Below, in pieces: positions 25,052 to 37,330 of a DNA stretch of 64,000 bases. Each line of letters begins with the position of its first letter. Positions within the stretch are counted from its first letter, which is position 1. The DNA comes from Istiophorus platypterus (lineage: Eukaryota > Chordata > Actinopteri > Istiophoriformes > Istiophoridae): contig CM029119.1 of assembly GCA_016859345.1 (NCBI GenBank), positions 11,628,396 to 11,692,395 on the forward strand, read 5' to 3'. The notes under the pieces are model-generated. The model searched no databases, was not told the DNA's origin, and saw only the letters and a program-made list of their open reading frames with translations. The translations under genes and the position numbers were made by a program.

Positions 25052-28000
25052 ATGTCAGAGGCGCTAGCCCAGCGAGTGAAGGAGCTGGAGGCGGAGCTGG
25101 AGAAGCTCAGGTCCCAGCTGAGGGAGAGGAAAGGGGCCGGAGGGGACGCGGAGGGGACACCCAGTCCCTCCGGACCGTCCACCGAGGAAAACACGGACCG
25201 CAAGCCCGGTGGTAACGCCGGCGGCGGCGGGAAGGCTAAGAAAGCGAGCAGGGACCGACCGTTCGACTTCTCCGCGCACCCCCGGCGCCATGTGGCCCTG
25301 CGGCTGGCCTACCTGGGCTGGGCCTACCAGGGCTTCGCAGTTCAGGAGAACACGGACAACACCGTGGAGGCCAGGCTCTTCGAGGCTTTGCTGAAGACCC
25401 GTCTGATCCGGGACCGACAGAGCTCCAACTATCACAGGTGTGGTCGCACCGACAAGGGAGTCAGTGCCTTTTCACAAGTGAGTTCACTGAGGTGAAGATT
25501 GCGCTTTATAAATTGCAGTCCAACAATGAATGGATGTATTGTTTTGTTTTGGGTTTTTTTTCATGCAGTAGTTGAGCAAATTCGCCTTCTTTTCCACAGG
25601 TCATCACTATCGATTTGCGGTCCACACAGTTCGGTGGAGGACCGGGCATCAGGCTCCCTGAAAACGTCGATCTAAGTACCAAGAATAAAGCCGCTGTCTC
25701 CGAGATTCCATATGTGAAGATGCTGAACAGAGTCCTGCCCCAGGACATCAGGATCTTGGACTGGGCTCCGGTAGCGGAGGGGTTCAGCGCACGCTTTGAC
25801 TGTCAGTCCCGCACGTACCGGTACTATTTCCCCCGAGGATCTTTGGACGTGGCATCGATGGCAGAGGCTGCGAGAAGGTGGGTGAAGGCACAAAATCGTA
25901 AACGCTGGTGTCAACACTCGAAGTCACGGTTCTGACTTGAGGCCTTCTTTGGCATCCGACAGATACGAGGGCACTCACGACTTTCGCAACCTGTGCAAAA
26001 TGGATGTGGGCAATGGAGTCCTGCAGTTTGAGAGGACCATCTTGTCGGCATCGGTCAAGCCTGTGCAGCCTCAGCAAACCTCCAACACAGATCAATATGA
26101 GCTCTTCATATTTGAGATTAAAGGATTGGCCTTCCTTTACCACCAGGTATCAAGAGACTAAAACTCAGGTCATTTTTCCGTGTGTTTTATAGTTCTGGTC
26201 AGCAACAAATTAGGTTCGTTTTAAGCCATTGTATCTGTATGCATGAGGCCTTTTTGGTAATAATAAGATTATTCTATATTGCAAAGTTTCAGTAACTGTA
26301 AGACTGTTTACATGTTTGGAGTACATATATACTATGTTGTGAAGCAAACTTCTTTAAAATTTTTTACTACTTTGATTAATGACCTTTGTAGTCGATGTTG
26401 TGTTGTGCAACAGGTACGATGCATGATGGCAGTACTTCTCCTGATAGGGCAGAAACTGGAATCCCCAGAGATAATCAATCAGCTCCTGGATGTTCAGAGT
26501 AACCCCAGAAAGCCCCAATACAGGTGAACTGGCTGCTGTTGAAGAGTTTGTACATTGCATTGCCTTTTTTGGTCTTAAAATCTGCTGTGCAAACTGAGTC
26601 AGTAATAGTAACAACAATATCGTTAAATTGCATCAGTGTGAATCTTAAACATTTCCTCCCTTGTCGCTAGCATGGCAGTAGACTACCCTCTGGTACTGTA
26701 CGACTGCCACTTTGAAGGTTTGAGCTGGAGACAGGAGACCGAAGAGGTAAATCACGTCCTGTCTGCACTGCAGCAACACTGGACCCAGAGTGCAGTCAAG
26801 ACCCACGTCCTTCTTGGGATGATCAAGGGTTTGGAAGACAAAGGTGAGAGGTTCATTTCGGTGAATTAAGATGCAACAGCCTGGACTTTATGAACCCCAT
26901 ACCTGAATTTCATCATAAACCTGAATACAGTAACAGGAATTTAGGTAGGACTCTGTGGGCACAAAATTTCATTATATAGAATTATATATTATATATAGAA
27001 TTAGCTTGAATTGAAAAATCATATTCTCAATCTGAGTTCACCAGTCAAAAGGGGAGTTTTGTTTTTTGTGTGTGTATGTGTGAAGCATTTTCTTTTCAGA
27101 AATTGAGGGTATAAGGATAGAGGTTGTCATGACAACACCCAAAATCAACAGCACTGCACTCATTTATTTTGGAGCACCCGATACTGCTTCCAAATAGAGT
27201 ATTAAATTCATATTTTAGTGAAGATATCATTGTTGCTAATGAAATTTTTCAACCTTGATAGCGAGATCATGCCTAGGAATTTTGGAGAGACCTCCTGCTA
27301 ACTAGAGCTGCAGCAATTACTTGTCAATTCGTAGCGAATTAGCACCTAAATATCTTGATAATCGACTAACGGTTTTAGTAATTTTTCAAGCAAAAATACC
27401 AAAAAATTGCTGGTTCCAGGTTGTCAAATGTGAGGATTTGTTTCTTTGCCATGTATGATAGTAAGTTCTATATGTTTGGGGATCTAGACTGTTAAATAAA
27501 ACAAGCAATTTGAATACATCTCCTCGGATTGTGAATTCCCGTTCACCCTTGTGAATGGGAATTGTTTACTCCTTTCTGACATTTTATAGATAAGATTATT
27601 AATCAGTTAATGGAGAAAATAAGTGACAAATAAATGGATAATGAAAATAATCTTTAGTTGCACCCCTGATGCCACCCATACTAGTAGCTTTCCATTCTTT
27701 TGGATCCTATTAATATTTTTGCTTAGCCCTGAACTATTGCTCACATCATTTGGTTGAATAACTTTGCCGTACATGGGAGTACTGTACATAAGTTGTTTCA
27801 CTGCTTGCCATCAACAGGTGAATTGTCCACTAACCTATGCTGGCTAGTAGAAGGCAGCAGGCAGAAAAACTACCGGCCACTGCTGGAGCGTCCATGCTGC
27901 GAGAGCCTGGAATCCAGGATAGACCATTTTGTCAAAAGAGGCAGACTGGAGCGGGAGGAAGGGGAGAACGGAGGGGAAATGGTCCACAGAGGAAAAAGGT

Positions 28001-28089
28001 CCAAACATTCCCACAATTCCCCAAGTCGGCCCGTTCCTTCAGCGATGCCATCATTAAAGCAAAGTGCAAATCAGAAAGCGAAAGACTAA
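25052..28089 (+). CDS. pus3: tRNA pseudouridine(38/39) synthase
   Basis: TruA-family enzyme that isomerises uridine to pseudouridine at positions 38/39 of the tRNA anticodon arm. Coding exons read as 25052-25477, 25600-25877, 25963-26146, 26414-26523, 26671-26843 and 27818-28089; junctions are in frame and give 480 aa (human 481). An N-terminal charged coiled coil (about 1-30) and a Gly/Lys-rich linker precede the catalytic domain (LAYLGWAYQGFAVQ). The catalytic Asp is in CGRTDKGVSAF, about D134. RSRTYRYYF-like (here CQSRTYRYYF) and GTHDFRNLCK follow, then FEIKGLAFLYHQVR, all typical. The C-terminus is basic. Intron 5 (26844-27817) carries a MITE-like repeat. The start has the coiled coil and matches family length. 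Confidence 0.96.
27303..27668. mobile_element. Degenerate MITE-like element in pus3 intron 5
   Basis: Ends are imperfect inverted repeats: left AGAGCTGCAGCAATTACT, right TAATCTTTAGTTGCACCCCT (reverse complement AGGGGTGCAACTAAAGATTA). The interior shows repeated AAT/CGATTA motifs and a TTCTGACATTTTATAGA segment. I recognise this layout from a very abundant percomorph repeat thought to be a non-autonomous DNA transposon; the superfamily is not determined. A second copy is at about 33595-33945. Confidence 0.7.
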
Positions 28090-28359
28090 CGTTTTTTCCA
28101 CCAGAGAATGGACACGCCAAACTTTTGTGTTAATTTTCTTTCATGCGGAAAAACCTTGTATTTACATTCTCCTTCGGGATACAAAACAGCGGAATAAACC
28201 TTATTTCATAAAAACAATACATTTCCATTTTCTTTCATGCGAATACTTCTCCCGCTACTGTTGTTTAGTTCGGTTTCACTGCACAGCTGCGGTAACAGTA
28301 GTAAAAGTTAGAACGGGGACGCGAAAGTAGCTGGACGGAACCATCGTCAAAACAGCGAG

Positions 28360-28699
28360 AGGTGCGGGAAGAATTTTGAGGTGGCGCTCGTCAAGCTATG
28401 AAGCTAGGTCGCTAGCATTCAGTGGAGTACAATTCGGAGTTAAAGATAACAATATCCCGTAAAACGACAGGGTGTAATACACTTATGTGGCTGCAGATTT
28501 GATTAAAAACGGGTCGGAGATGGCCGCCGCGTCGTTTGCTGGTACATTCTCGGTCGTTTCGACCTGATCGCCGCTTGTGCTAACGTTAGCTTGGTTAGCG
28601 GTCCCGGTTGTTTACCGCACCGGCCCCCGCATCGCCGCGGCCCCGCACGGATCCCCGGCGTACTTTCGGTTCATTTAAGGAGGCTCTCGAGTTCATAAG
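28360..28699 (+). promoter_or_regulatory. dcakd CpG-rich promoter and non-coding 5' exon
   Basis: A CpG-rich block (many CG dinucleotides between 28500 and 28670) starts some 270 bases after the pus3 stop codon. It contains GCTAACGTTAGC at 28579-28590 and ends with a donor ATAAG|GTAAAT at 28699/28700. The dcakd coding start lies directly after an AG acceptor at 29836, so a spliced 5'UTR exon here is likely. The first base of the transcript is not visible. Confidence 0.6.
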
Positions 28700-28950
28700 G
28701 TAAATCAAAACAAGAAGCGATGGCAAATAACTCCAATCTGGAAACAACCAGTCGTTCTGATCGAGATCTGCTTGTCAGGGTTTATTTCGGCGGAAAAATC
28801 ACTTCGAGGCTGATTTATTGTTTTGTTTCCCCAAACCGGTTCGACCCCCTCACGGCGGCCGGTTGGTCGAGTAGCCGGTGCATCAGCTGGAGCGTGGCTC
28901 ATCGCTCCCACAGCAAGGGGCGCGTTGTTTTACTATGGAAATATCAGGTG

Positions 28951-29454
28951 TTGGAAAGTAACTAAGTATGTTAACAAATGCGAGGTGCTAGTACTTTAAT
29001 TTCACACCGCTACGGTTCAGAGGTGAATATTGGTTTTTTTTGTGCCATTGGATTTATTTTGAGAGTGTAGTTACTGGTTACTTTATGCAAAATTGGTTAT
29101 TAACACAAAATATAAACAACAAATAAATTATGATGTATTATTATGGGTAAATATAAAATTTTAGAGCAGGATATAAAATATGTAATTAAATTTAGCCCCA
29201 TCTTTAACAGGTGCAATAATAAAACAATACTTACACATCAATAATTATAATCCAAAATGTATATATATATATATATTATTCAAGAGGTATTTCTACCTGT
29301 GGTACTTTTTGAGTATATTTTGCTGACAAAACTTTTGTACTGTTACATGAGTAGAATTTTGAGCATCAGACTTTTACTGTAACCGAGTTTTTCTATACTG
29401 TGGTATTACTACTTGTACTCAAGGAAAGGATCTGAATATTTCTTTCACTACTGG
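28951..29454. mobile_element. Degenerate MITE-like repeat in dcakd 5'UTR intron
   Basis: Begins TGGAAAGTAACTAAGTA and ends with AAGGATCTGAATATTTCTTT and CACTACTGG; the interior has many GTACTTT and ACTTTTGTAC motifs and a short (TA)n run near 29262. This matches, from general knowledge, one of the commonest percomorph interspersed repeats. The copy is diverged and has no coding capacity. Family naming needs a repeat library. Confidence 0.7.
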
Positions 29455-29836
29455 AAATATCTTAAACTTTTATTCATCCATAACTTTGGTATTTGTTAGT
29501 TTGAGATAGTAATACTTCCCTTTATACTCTAATATATACTCTGTTTCTTTGACAGATATTATTTCCTTTTGTGTATTTTAACTTGTAGTGAGAAGTGCCC
29601 TGACACAAGTTTCATATTTTCTTCATTTTGTTGTTTGTTGTTGGTTTTAGTCACAATATATTGGTGTTATATTTACTAAGTAGCCCAATTATAGGTCATT
29701 TTTGTCTTTGTGCCACCATAAAAAATTTTAATAATTTCTATTTAATTTTTCTGAGTCAACATAAACGATTGGATGTAATAGTATTGTTATTATACTAAGA
29801 CTACTTTGACACATCTTTCTTTATCTTTGCTTTAAG

Positions 29837-31883
29837 ATGTTCCTCGTGGGGCTGACAGGAGGTATTTCCTCAGGGAAAAGCACAGTTTCCTCAATGCTGC
29901 GGGAGCTCGGGTGCCCCATTATTGATGCAGATGTTGTGGCCAGAAAAGGTAGATGAATGTCTCTCCCCTGCAAACTATTCAAATTTACACAGTGAATACT
30001 AATTCTGTTTAAATATTGTTTAAAAGTGTCATCTGCCCAAACTCTCCTCCAGGTCCTCATAGATAAAGCCTCGTAGATAAACTATCAAATGGAATTTGTG
30101 ATTCACCCAAAGGTCCAAACTGTGCCTTGTGTAATAATAACATTTTAAATTATTGTTATAGTTGAATGCTGAAATGAACATGAGGAAGTTCGGCCTGAAG
30201 GAGGTTCATTAAGACAAATGCTTGGAGTTAGTGCATGAATCATGAAGGCTGTCTCTGTTGATGACTGCAGGGATGATGTTTTTGTTACATGGTGAAGTTT
30301 AAAAGGTCACAGAACTAGGTGAAGCGTGCACAGCTGCTGTACGAGGAAATATAAGGATTTTAATTACACTAAGGTGGTTGATGAGTCTTAAAAAATTGTT
30401 TTAAATATTTTCCTCTCCACCTTCCCTCCTCCTATATTTCTTTTGTTGGTGTGCTCTGTTTTTTTTTTTTTTACTTATTAGGTAAACTTGTTTTGTTTGT
30501 CTATTACTCTATGTACTACAATATTGACTCATTGACCACAAATCATTTTAAAAGACTTAAAATTTGACACATTACTTGGTTAATTAAAACAATCATATAA
30601 TGGTACAAATATTACTGCTTTTTCTTGAAAACAGTCGTGGAGCCACACACTCCTGCCTACTCTCGTATCGTCTACCATTTCGGGCCAGAGATCCTCCTTG
30701 AGAACGGGGAGATCGACAGGCAGAAGCTGGGTCAGCTCATCTTTGCCAATGAGGAAAAAAGGAAGCTGCTGAACTCCATCACCCACCCAGAGATCCATAA
30801 AGCAATGCTCAAAGAGATCCTCTTCTACTTTCTCAGAGGTGAGGGAGGGACTGGTTTTGGCTCAGTTATGGTTTGGCATGGGAAAAGGGAGAAGATTGAC
30901 TTAAACTGAGCTTGCAGGGGACGGATGGACATTAGGTTTGAGGCTGTTTCTGACAAAGCGTTATGAATTGCTCTCCAACAGCCAAAAAGTGAGATCAGTG
31001 AGGATATTCCCACCATTTTTTATCAGCTAGAAGGTGAAAGTGACAGATAAAAATAAGATCATTGTTTAACATCTCAAGAGGATGCCTTAAAAAAAAAACT
31101 TCACACACACTTCTTTTATGTTCTTAAGATATAATTAACTTGATATTGTTACTGGTATTTTCATAGTGTAGGGGTGTAAATGCGTCGACACTAATTAATT
31201 CTATTTCACAATGCACCCCTCTTCTTCCATACCCTAGGGTATCGCTATGTGGTGCTGGATGTGCCTCTTCTCTTTGAAACCAGACGTCTCACTCAGTTTC
31301 TGAACCACACTGTAGTGGTTTACTGGTAAGAACTCTGCCTTGTTTTTCTACATTTCCCCCCATTACTTCGAAGTTTTAGTTTTAGACTGTTTGATCGCAG
31401 GTTTCGTATTTTAAATCACTGAATAATTTGTGGTTTGTTTTTGACAGACACTGGCCATTAAGCCTAGTTTTGTGAGTTATTGGTTGCCTCTCTCCAGCGC
31501 TATCTCTGCCTTATTAGCATGACTCACTGCTTCTGGATTTTTTAACAAGGCACCCTGGCTGCACCATAAATAACCTCCATTGTCTGTTCCTTTTCAGTGA
31601 CCCTGCCACTCAGCTATCGCGCCTGATGCAGAGGGACGGCCTGACCCAGGAGCAGGCTGAACAGCGTGTGGCTGCACAGATGCCACTCAACGAAAAGCGC
31701 GGCTTGGCAAATCATGTTATCGAGAACTCAGGCAGCCGGGAGGATACCCATCGGCAGGTCCTGCGGCTGCACACAAAGCTGGAGGACTCCATGGACTTCC
31801 TCTTAGTGAGGGTCATTGCTATTGCTGCCACTGCTGGTCTGAGCGGGATACTGCTCTATGCAGCCAAGATACTTTTGTCCTAA
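29837..31883 (+). CDS. dcakd: Dephospho-CoA kinase domain-containing protein
   Basis: P-loop NTPase of the CoaE/dephospho-CoA kinase family; the role in vertebrates is less established than that of coasy. Exons read as 29837-29948, 30635-30838, 31238-31325 and 31598-31883, in frame, giving 229 aa (human 231). The P-loop GGISSGKS is at 8-15, followed by IIDADVVAR, then DVPLLFET and RLMQRDGL, which match kinase substrate- and lid-region motifs. A hydrophobic segment at about 205-227 (IAIAATAGLSGILLYAA) suggests a C-terminal membrane anchor, which bacterial CoaE lacks. The ATG follows the splice acceptor directly. In human, DCAKD neighbours C1QL1 on 17q21, as the next gene here does. Confidence 0.96.
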
Positions 31884-33594
31884 CAGAGGAAAGATGAGGG
31901 GGTAAAAGGGTTTGGTCCAAAGTGTGGTCAAAGATAAGGATGTGAATTGGAGCAGGCAAAGGGAGGTTGGAAGTGTTGATGGAATTTACTGTGAGGTTAG
32001 TTTCACCACACCCACCACTACGGCTCAGCGTTGTGAGGTGCGCTATTGGCAGTTAACATGAAATTACATAATGACATAGCTTGCAATGACAAATGTTGTC
32101 TGGTGTGAAGGGTTTCTATGTGCAATTTCTGTGGGTTTTACTGTGAGACACTAAAATATGAATGTGATACTTTACAGGCTCAGTCGCTGCACAAGCTCCC
32201 CCACTTAGCTCAGTTATAAGAGCGATGCTCTCAGCAATGACAGCAGATTGGAGCTATAAATTTTGGCTTAAAATCTTAATTTCAATGCAGCAGTCAGCAC
32301 ATAACTACCGTCAGTAGAACCATTAAAAGTGATAGACTGTAGAAACTATGAGATTTTATTTGGTTACACCTTTTACACTGTATAAAGATATTAAAATGAA
32401 ATAGAAATTTTTGATTTGGGTAATGGCATTGGTTTAAGATAAAACAACAGAAATTAGAGAGAGCAAATGAACAAGTAAAAGGCTATAGTCACTGTGGTTT
32501 CTGTAGTTTTCATTTATTCTCACTTCAGTTTTTAGTACAAAATGCCAGTGTTAGTCCCAGTCAAGAATATGTTTTAAATTGAATGGAATACCCTAATAGA
32601 AGAAAAAAATGAAGTGCTGAATAGGAATGATCCCATGCTTACAGAATACTGTATGATTGTATGTTAATGACTTGCATAATGAAGTTGTATTACAGAATGT
32701 ATTTGACAATCCATTTTTAATGGGAACAGTGTGAATTTACACAAATTAACAGACTATATTTATCACTGTATTTTCTTACACTTGAAGCTGTCCTCTGTAA
32801 ATACTAAGTGTGATTTTTTTTTTTTTTTCAGCGCACTCTCACTTTTAACTAAGATACAACATTTGTAACATTATCTGCTTAACTTAAATATAAATGATCC
32901 AACACCACTGTTTTAAAGGAACAACTGTCAGATGACATCATTGTGTCAGCTGGTCAATTAGTTTTGCTTATTGTTTGAGCTTCACTGTGCAGAACACTGA
33001 TAATGTTTGAAGACTAGAAGACTGTTTTCACCTTAGCCTGGTGAAGAGAGAACGTTTCTCTGTGCTTTAAGCCTGAGTTTATGACCTGGGAACAGCATAA
33101 TTTTTGTGACATCATGGCTAGTGTGGAAGAAAGTCATGGTCCAGTATTCAGTACACACGAGTGTGATTTGGAAACATAAAAGCTCCTGTTGACGCACGTT
33201 GGGAATGGACTTCTCAGTGAAATATGACACCATCCAGTGTCAAGTAGTTTAATTTTTAAAACAATGTTTGCAATACTCAGATACAAAAACGAAAGGAACA
33301 GATTTTAAAAACTGTAATTAAGGTAATTTTGTGGGAAAGTCGTATCAGTTTTTTAAAAATTATTATCGTTGGGTTTTAAAATGTATAGAGGACTGGTGGG
33401 ATCTTTGATCGACTTTGTTCCACTTAGGTGAAGATTTTAGTCAAAAGTAAATTAAGCAATTGAAAGGTAGTCGGTAAATGGGTATTCAACAGATTAAGGA
33501 TTGGATCTTTATTAAGTTTTTGGATTAAAAACTGATTTTAATCAAAGCAACTCTTGAAAGGTAAGCTGATCTTTATTTGTACAATCGATGCAGT
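31884..33594. other. dcakd 3'UTR and start of the gene desert
   Basis: AT-rich DNA downstream of dcakd, likely holding its 3'UTR. No further exon chain is visible on either strand. A tRNA-like A-box near 32207 lacks the rest of a tRNA. Confidence 0.45.
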
Positions 33595-33945
33595 GCCCCC
33601 ATTTACGCTGCAAATAATGATTATTTCATTACCATTCAATCTGCCGATAAATTTATGGATTAATAGTTGAGTTATTTAGTCTGGGGAAAATACTGTAAAA
33701 TACCAATTACTTGTACGCCCAGCCCAAAGTAACATCCTCAGATTCTTGTTTTTTATGACCAGCAGTCTGAAAACAAAAGATTTTCTGTTAACAATCATGT
33801 AGGACAATGAATAGAATCAAATTCTCACATTTGAGAAGCTCGGACGAGTGTATTTTTGGAAATGTTTCATTGATTAAATTTCAGGGGATCAACTAATTGA
33901 TTAATTGGCTAATTATTCCAATTCTTCACCAAATGATAATGAATA
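33595..33945. mobile_element. Second degenerate MITE-like copy (33.6 kb)
   Basis: Contains the same features as the element at 27303-27668, but in opposite orientation and more decayed: GCTGCAAATAATGATTATTTC near the left end, then a CATTTGAGAAGCT segment, and ACTAATTGATTAATTGG near the right end. The terminal repeats are poorly preserved. Confidence 0.55.
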
Positions 33946-36690
33946 GAAATGATATTGGCGATATGGAAACCCATAAACGTCCAAGTCTTCAAAGGACGAC
34001 GAAATTCTTCATGTAATTAGATCTTACATGATAATGTGTTGGTGACAAGACTTCAGGAGAAGATAATAATGAACTTGTATTAATGGTTAGTTGTGATGTC
34101 CTTGCTCTTGTCCACATTAGAGCTTAGGCATGAAAATGAAGGCCCACGGGCAGGCGTGGTGACATCATCCTGGCACTGGGGGCCCACTGGCCTGCGTGGC
34201 TCACTTGGCTCCATCTAAATCCCTACTGGTCTGCGCTTTGTTTTTATCAAGCCACTGTAGAATTAATGCAAAGTGACTCGGGCTGTGGTGGGTGGGGGGC
34301 AGTGAACCAAAGGCTGTGTGGCAACACGTTTGGATACAAATGTAATACACAAAAATCCCCACCACAAACACAATGCAATCTTTTAAACACACGCAAAGAG
34401 TACATACAGCCCAATCATCCACATAGTACACACTCTCGCACTGGGCCATAGTCAGTCCGGGATGTCCAATGTTCAGGGCCCTGACAAAGTAAATGCTATT
34501 CTTAGGTTGCTTTTTTAAAAACCTGGCTGCACCGTCATCCAGAGGGTAACATGCTTTCCAGAGCAGCCAGCTGTTCGGCAGAGATTTTCAAGCACGCCTT
34601 TTTCTCCATCTCTTTCTCAGACAAAGACAGAGGCCAGATGCAGAGCGTGGAAGGAGGACTATATCTGTACCAGCAAGTGTGAATGCTCCAGGCAGGAAAA
34701 GGGTGGCAAAGACTCAGTCTGAATATAAATTGGGTTTAATTCTGACGGCGTCGGGCTAATAGGTGAAAGTCTTAAGTTGCCTTGTTACAACTTGGAAAAG
34801 TGCACGGATGCAGGCACAACCCACCGCTTTTATTGTGTGTTGTGGGTCCTCTCCAGGAGCAGAGCAAACAATTTTCTGATAGCAGGGGGTAAAGACTTCT
34901 ATAATCTCACCATCATGTTCAGAGAGATGGCCTGAGGCGCCGCAGTGTGTCGACATTTTGGAATCTCCTGTCTGAGTGGTTTTTCATCATTCCCCCCGCC
35001 TACTGCCGTAAGGGAAGGTAAAACAGCTTGGGCAAAGGCAAAAAATAAATAAATAGCTTTACACCAAATGAAACCACGACTCTGGAAAACTGCCAGTCGA
35101 AACAAACTTTCAGTAACTATTGTTTTAGTCAGTGTTTTGGGTTTCATGTGTGTTGTACTTAAAGTGCAATTTTATTTTTATTTATTTTTTTTGTCACAAC
35201 ACTGAAAATACATGCAGTCCCAGTGGGTTATAAATTTTCAGTTGTGCCATTTCAGTGACTTATCATTTAAAAGAAGACTCGGTTATTGTTTTGAGCATAG
35301 ACACATATCAGCATTTATATTTGGGTTGGTGGTTTGTGTGTATGTAAAAGCAACAGTGAGGTCCCACAATTTGCTTTGGATCTGAATGTTAAAGGCCCTG
35401 CACGCTTAAGTGTAAGCGGAAGTCACGCCACAAATTTCGGATAGTGTCCTGCTTCGTTGCAAGAGTCCAGGGGAGGAGGATATCATTTGAAATTTTCCTT
35501 TGGCTAAAGCTCTATATCGTAAACATGGGACTTGGACTAATTTTCATAAATCGTGTGTGTGTGTAAATGTGTGAGACAGAGAGCGAGAGGAAGACTGCAA
35601 ACACCTATGTGTTAAATTCCTAATGATTTTCCTTTGTCAAATATATATAGATTTGTTGTGAAAAACATTAGTCTCAGTTCCATGAGTGTGATTACCTGGC
35701 TTTGTCTCTTTCCTTGAGGATCTACAGGCAGTATGAGCCCAAAAGGTCTTGGGAGAGGGTTCATGTTCCTTGTTAATTTTGTTTTTATGAAAAAGTTGGA
35801 TCCATGCTTGTACAATGTTAATTCTGGAAATTTGTGAGGAAGCCATTTGGCGGATTCAGGGAGTCTGACAAAACTTTATTCAAAACCCACCATTTATCTT
35901 CTTGTGGTTTCCACTGAATTATTAATATTGATATTGATACAGGGCAAGTAATTTTTAACACACTTCATCCTCTATTCAAATGTTTTTTTTTCACCCCAGG
36001 ATCCAGTGACATAATTTCTACGTCAGCTGACGTTTTTACATTTAAAAGAAAAATTTGACACCATGCTCGTGTGCTTCCTTGCCAAGAGTTAGATGAGACG
36101 ATCAATATCACTCTCGTGTCTGTACAGTAAATAAGAAGCAACAGCTGGCAGCCAGTTTGCTTAGCAGAGAATAAAGACAGAAATAAGGGTGAGGAAACAG
36201 CTTGTGTGGCTCTTTCCAAAGTCGAAGAAATCTGTCTCCAAGCACATCTACGGCTCACCAATAACCTCATCTTATCTTGTTTGTTTATTTCTTGTATCTT
36301 GAACCTTAGCAATCACCTAACTCCAACTCCTGAAACTGGTAAACAGTTTACAGGGGAAGGAAATTCACCGAACATGCAGTCTTGCTTAATGGTTTGCCTG
36401 AATGGCCTCTTGTTTTGCTTGCCAGCCCAATTAAAATGAAAGGCCAGGGGGTTAGTCAGGGTGGTTGGCAGCATCGTTCGGATCATGGAGCCTGACGTGG
36501 TGCCTCCTACCAAAGCCAAGCGAGCAATTTAAACAGACGAGAGGGTTCATCTTGTCAGGACGTTGCCTCTACTGAAATAATTTCTAAGGGCCACTGTTTT
36601 TACTGCTGCATTGAACTACATTATATTGCTCTGTGGGACAATACACCAGTAACGGTACAGTGACTGCTCACACCATCTTCATTTGCTACG
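33946..36690. other. Intergenic, no gene seen
   Basis: Mixed-composition DNA with no exon-like series of open frames joined by splice sites. Somewhat GC-richer blocks near 34140-34210 and 34560-34640 could be regulatory, but no motif stands out. Confidence 0.4.
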
Positions 36691-37330
36691 AAGGCAGATA
36701 TGCGTGAAGGTTCTCAGTCATCCACATCCATGTATTTCTTGCGCTTTACGAAGGCTAACTGGACTTGCTCGAGGTTCGTGGAGACGTTTCACCAGTCAAC
36801 AGAAAGCATCTTGAGTCCCGACTGACTGGTGGAGAGTCCCAGGAATTTAACCTCTTGTGGGGCTGTTAGCACCTTGAGAATCGTTGAGGTCACATATGAG
36901 TCATTGACCCACCTGGCCATCATGTTAGTCATCAAGGTCGCATGAGTGCGGTGCTAATGGGTGCTAAGCTCCATGCGAGGGGATCTCAAGACTGCGCTGT
37001 ATAGGGCTGAAAAGTGGTATCGTAGACCACCTCCTCTGTTTATTTATAGTCATTCCAGATTAATGCATTTTTTTGGGTCCTTATTCAAACCTTCTCTGGC
37101 CAAAATACGCACATTGCCTTCCCCAAAAATATGTCCCTTGTCCTGCAGGTGTAGGCGGACTACCGAGTCGTGAGCTGAGGAGTTTGCTCTCCTGTGTTGT
37201 GCCATGAAGCAGTTGTTCTGAATCCCCAATGTACAGGTCTTTGCTTTCTTTGCTGCGCTGAACTGCATACACTACACCGCTCTACTTATGTTAAGGTGTT
37301 TTGTCCTTAGGGTAGAAAAGCTTCTGTCTT
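36690..37330 (-). mobile_element. Decayed Penelope-like retroelement fragment with GIY-YIG remnant
   Basis: The minus strand between 37272 and 37050 encodes, split over two frames, pieces resembling the C-terminal GIY-YIG endonuclease of Penelope-like elements: YAVQRSKESKDLYIGD in one frame and AQHRRANSS, LHLQDKGH in another. Frameshifts and stops break it. The plus-strand flank at 36700-36880 (GAGACGTTTCACCAGTCAAC and following) resembles the terminal region that accompanies such copies in fish. Reverse transcriptase sequence is absent, so this is a truncated, inactive copy. Assignment is by memory of the family. Confidence 0.65.

Noticed and set aside
32200..32270. tRNA-like start (TAGCTCAGTTATAAGAGC)
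   Set aside because: Only an A-box-like segment is present; there is no B box or T-arm and no cloverleaf can be drawn.
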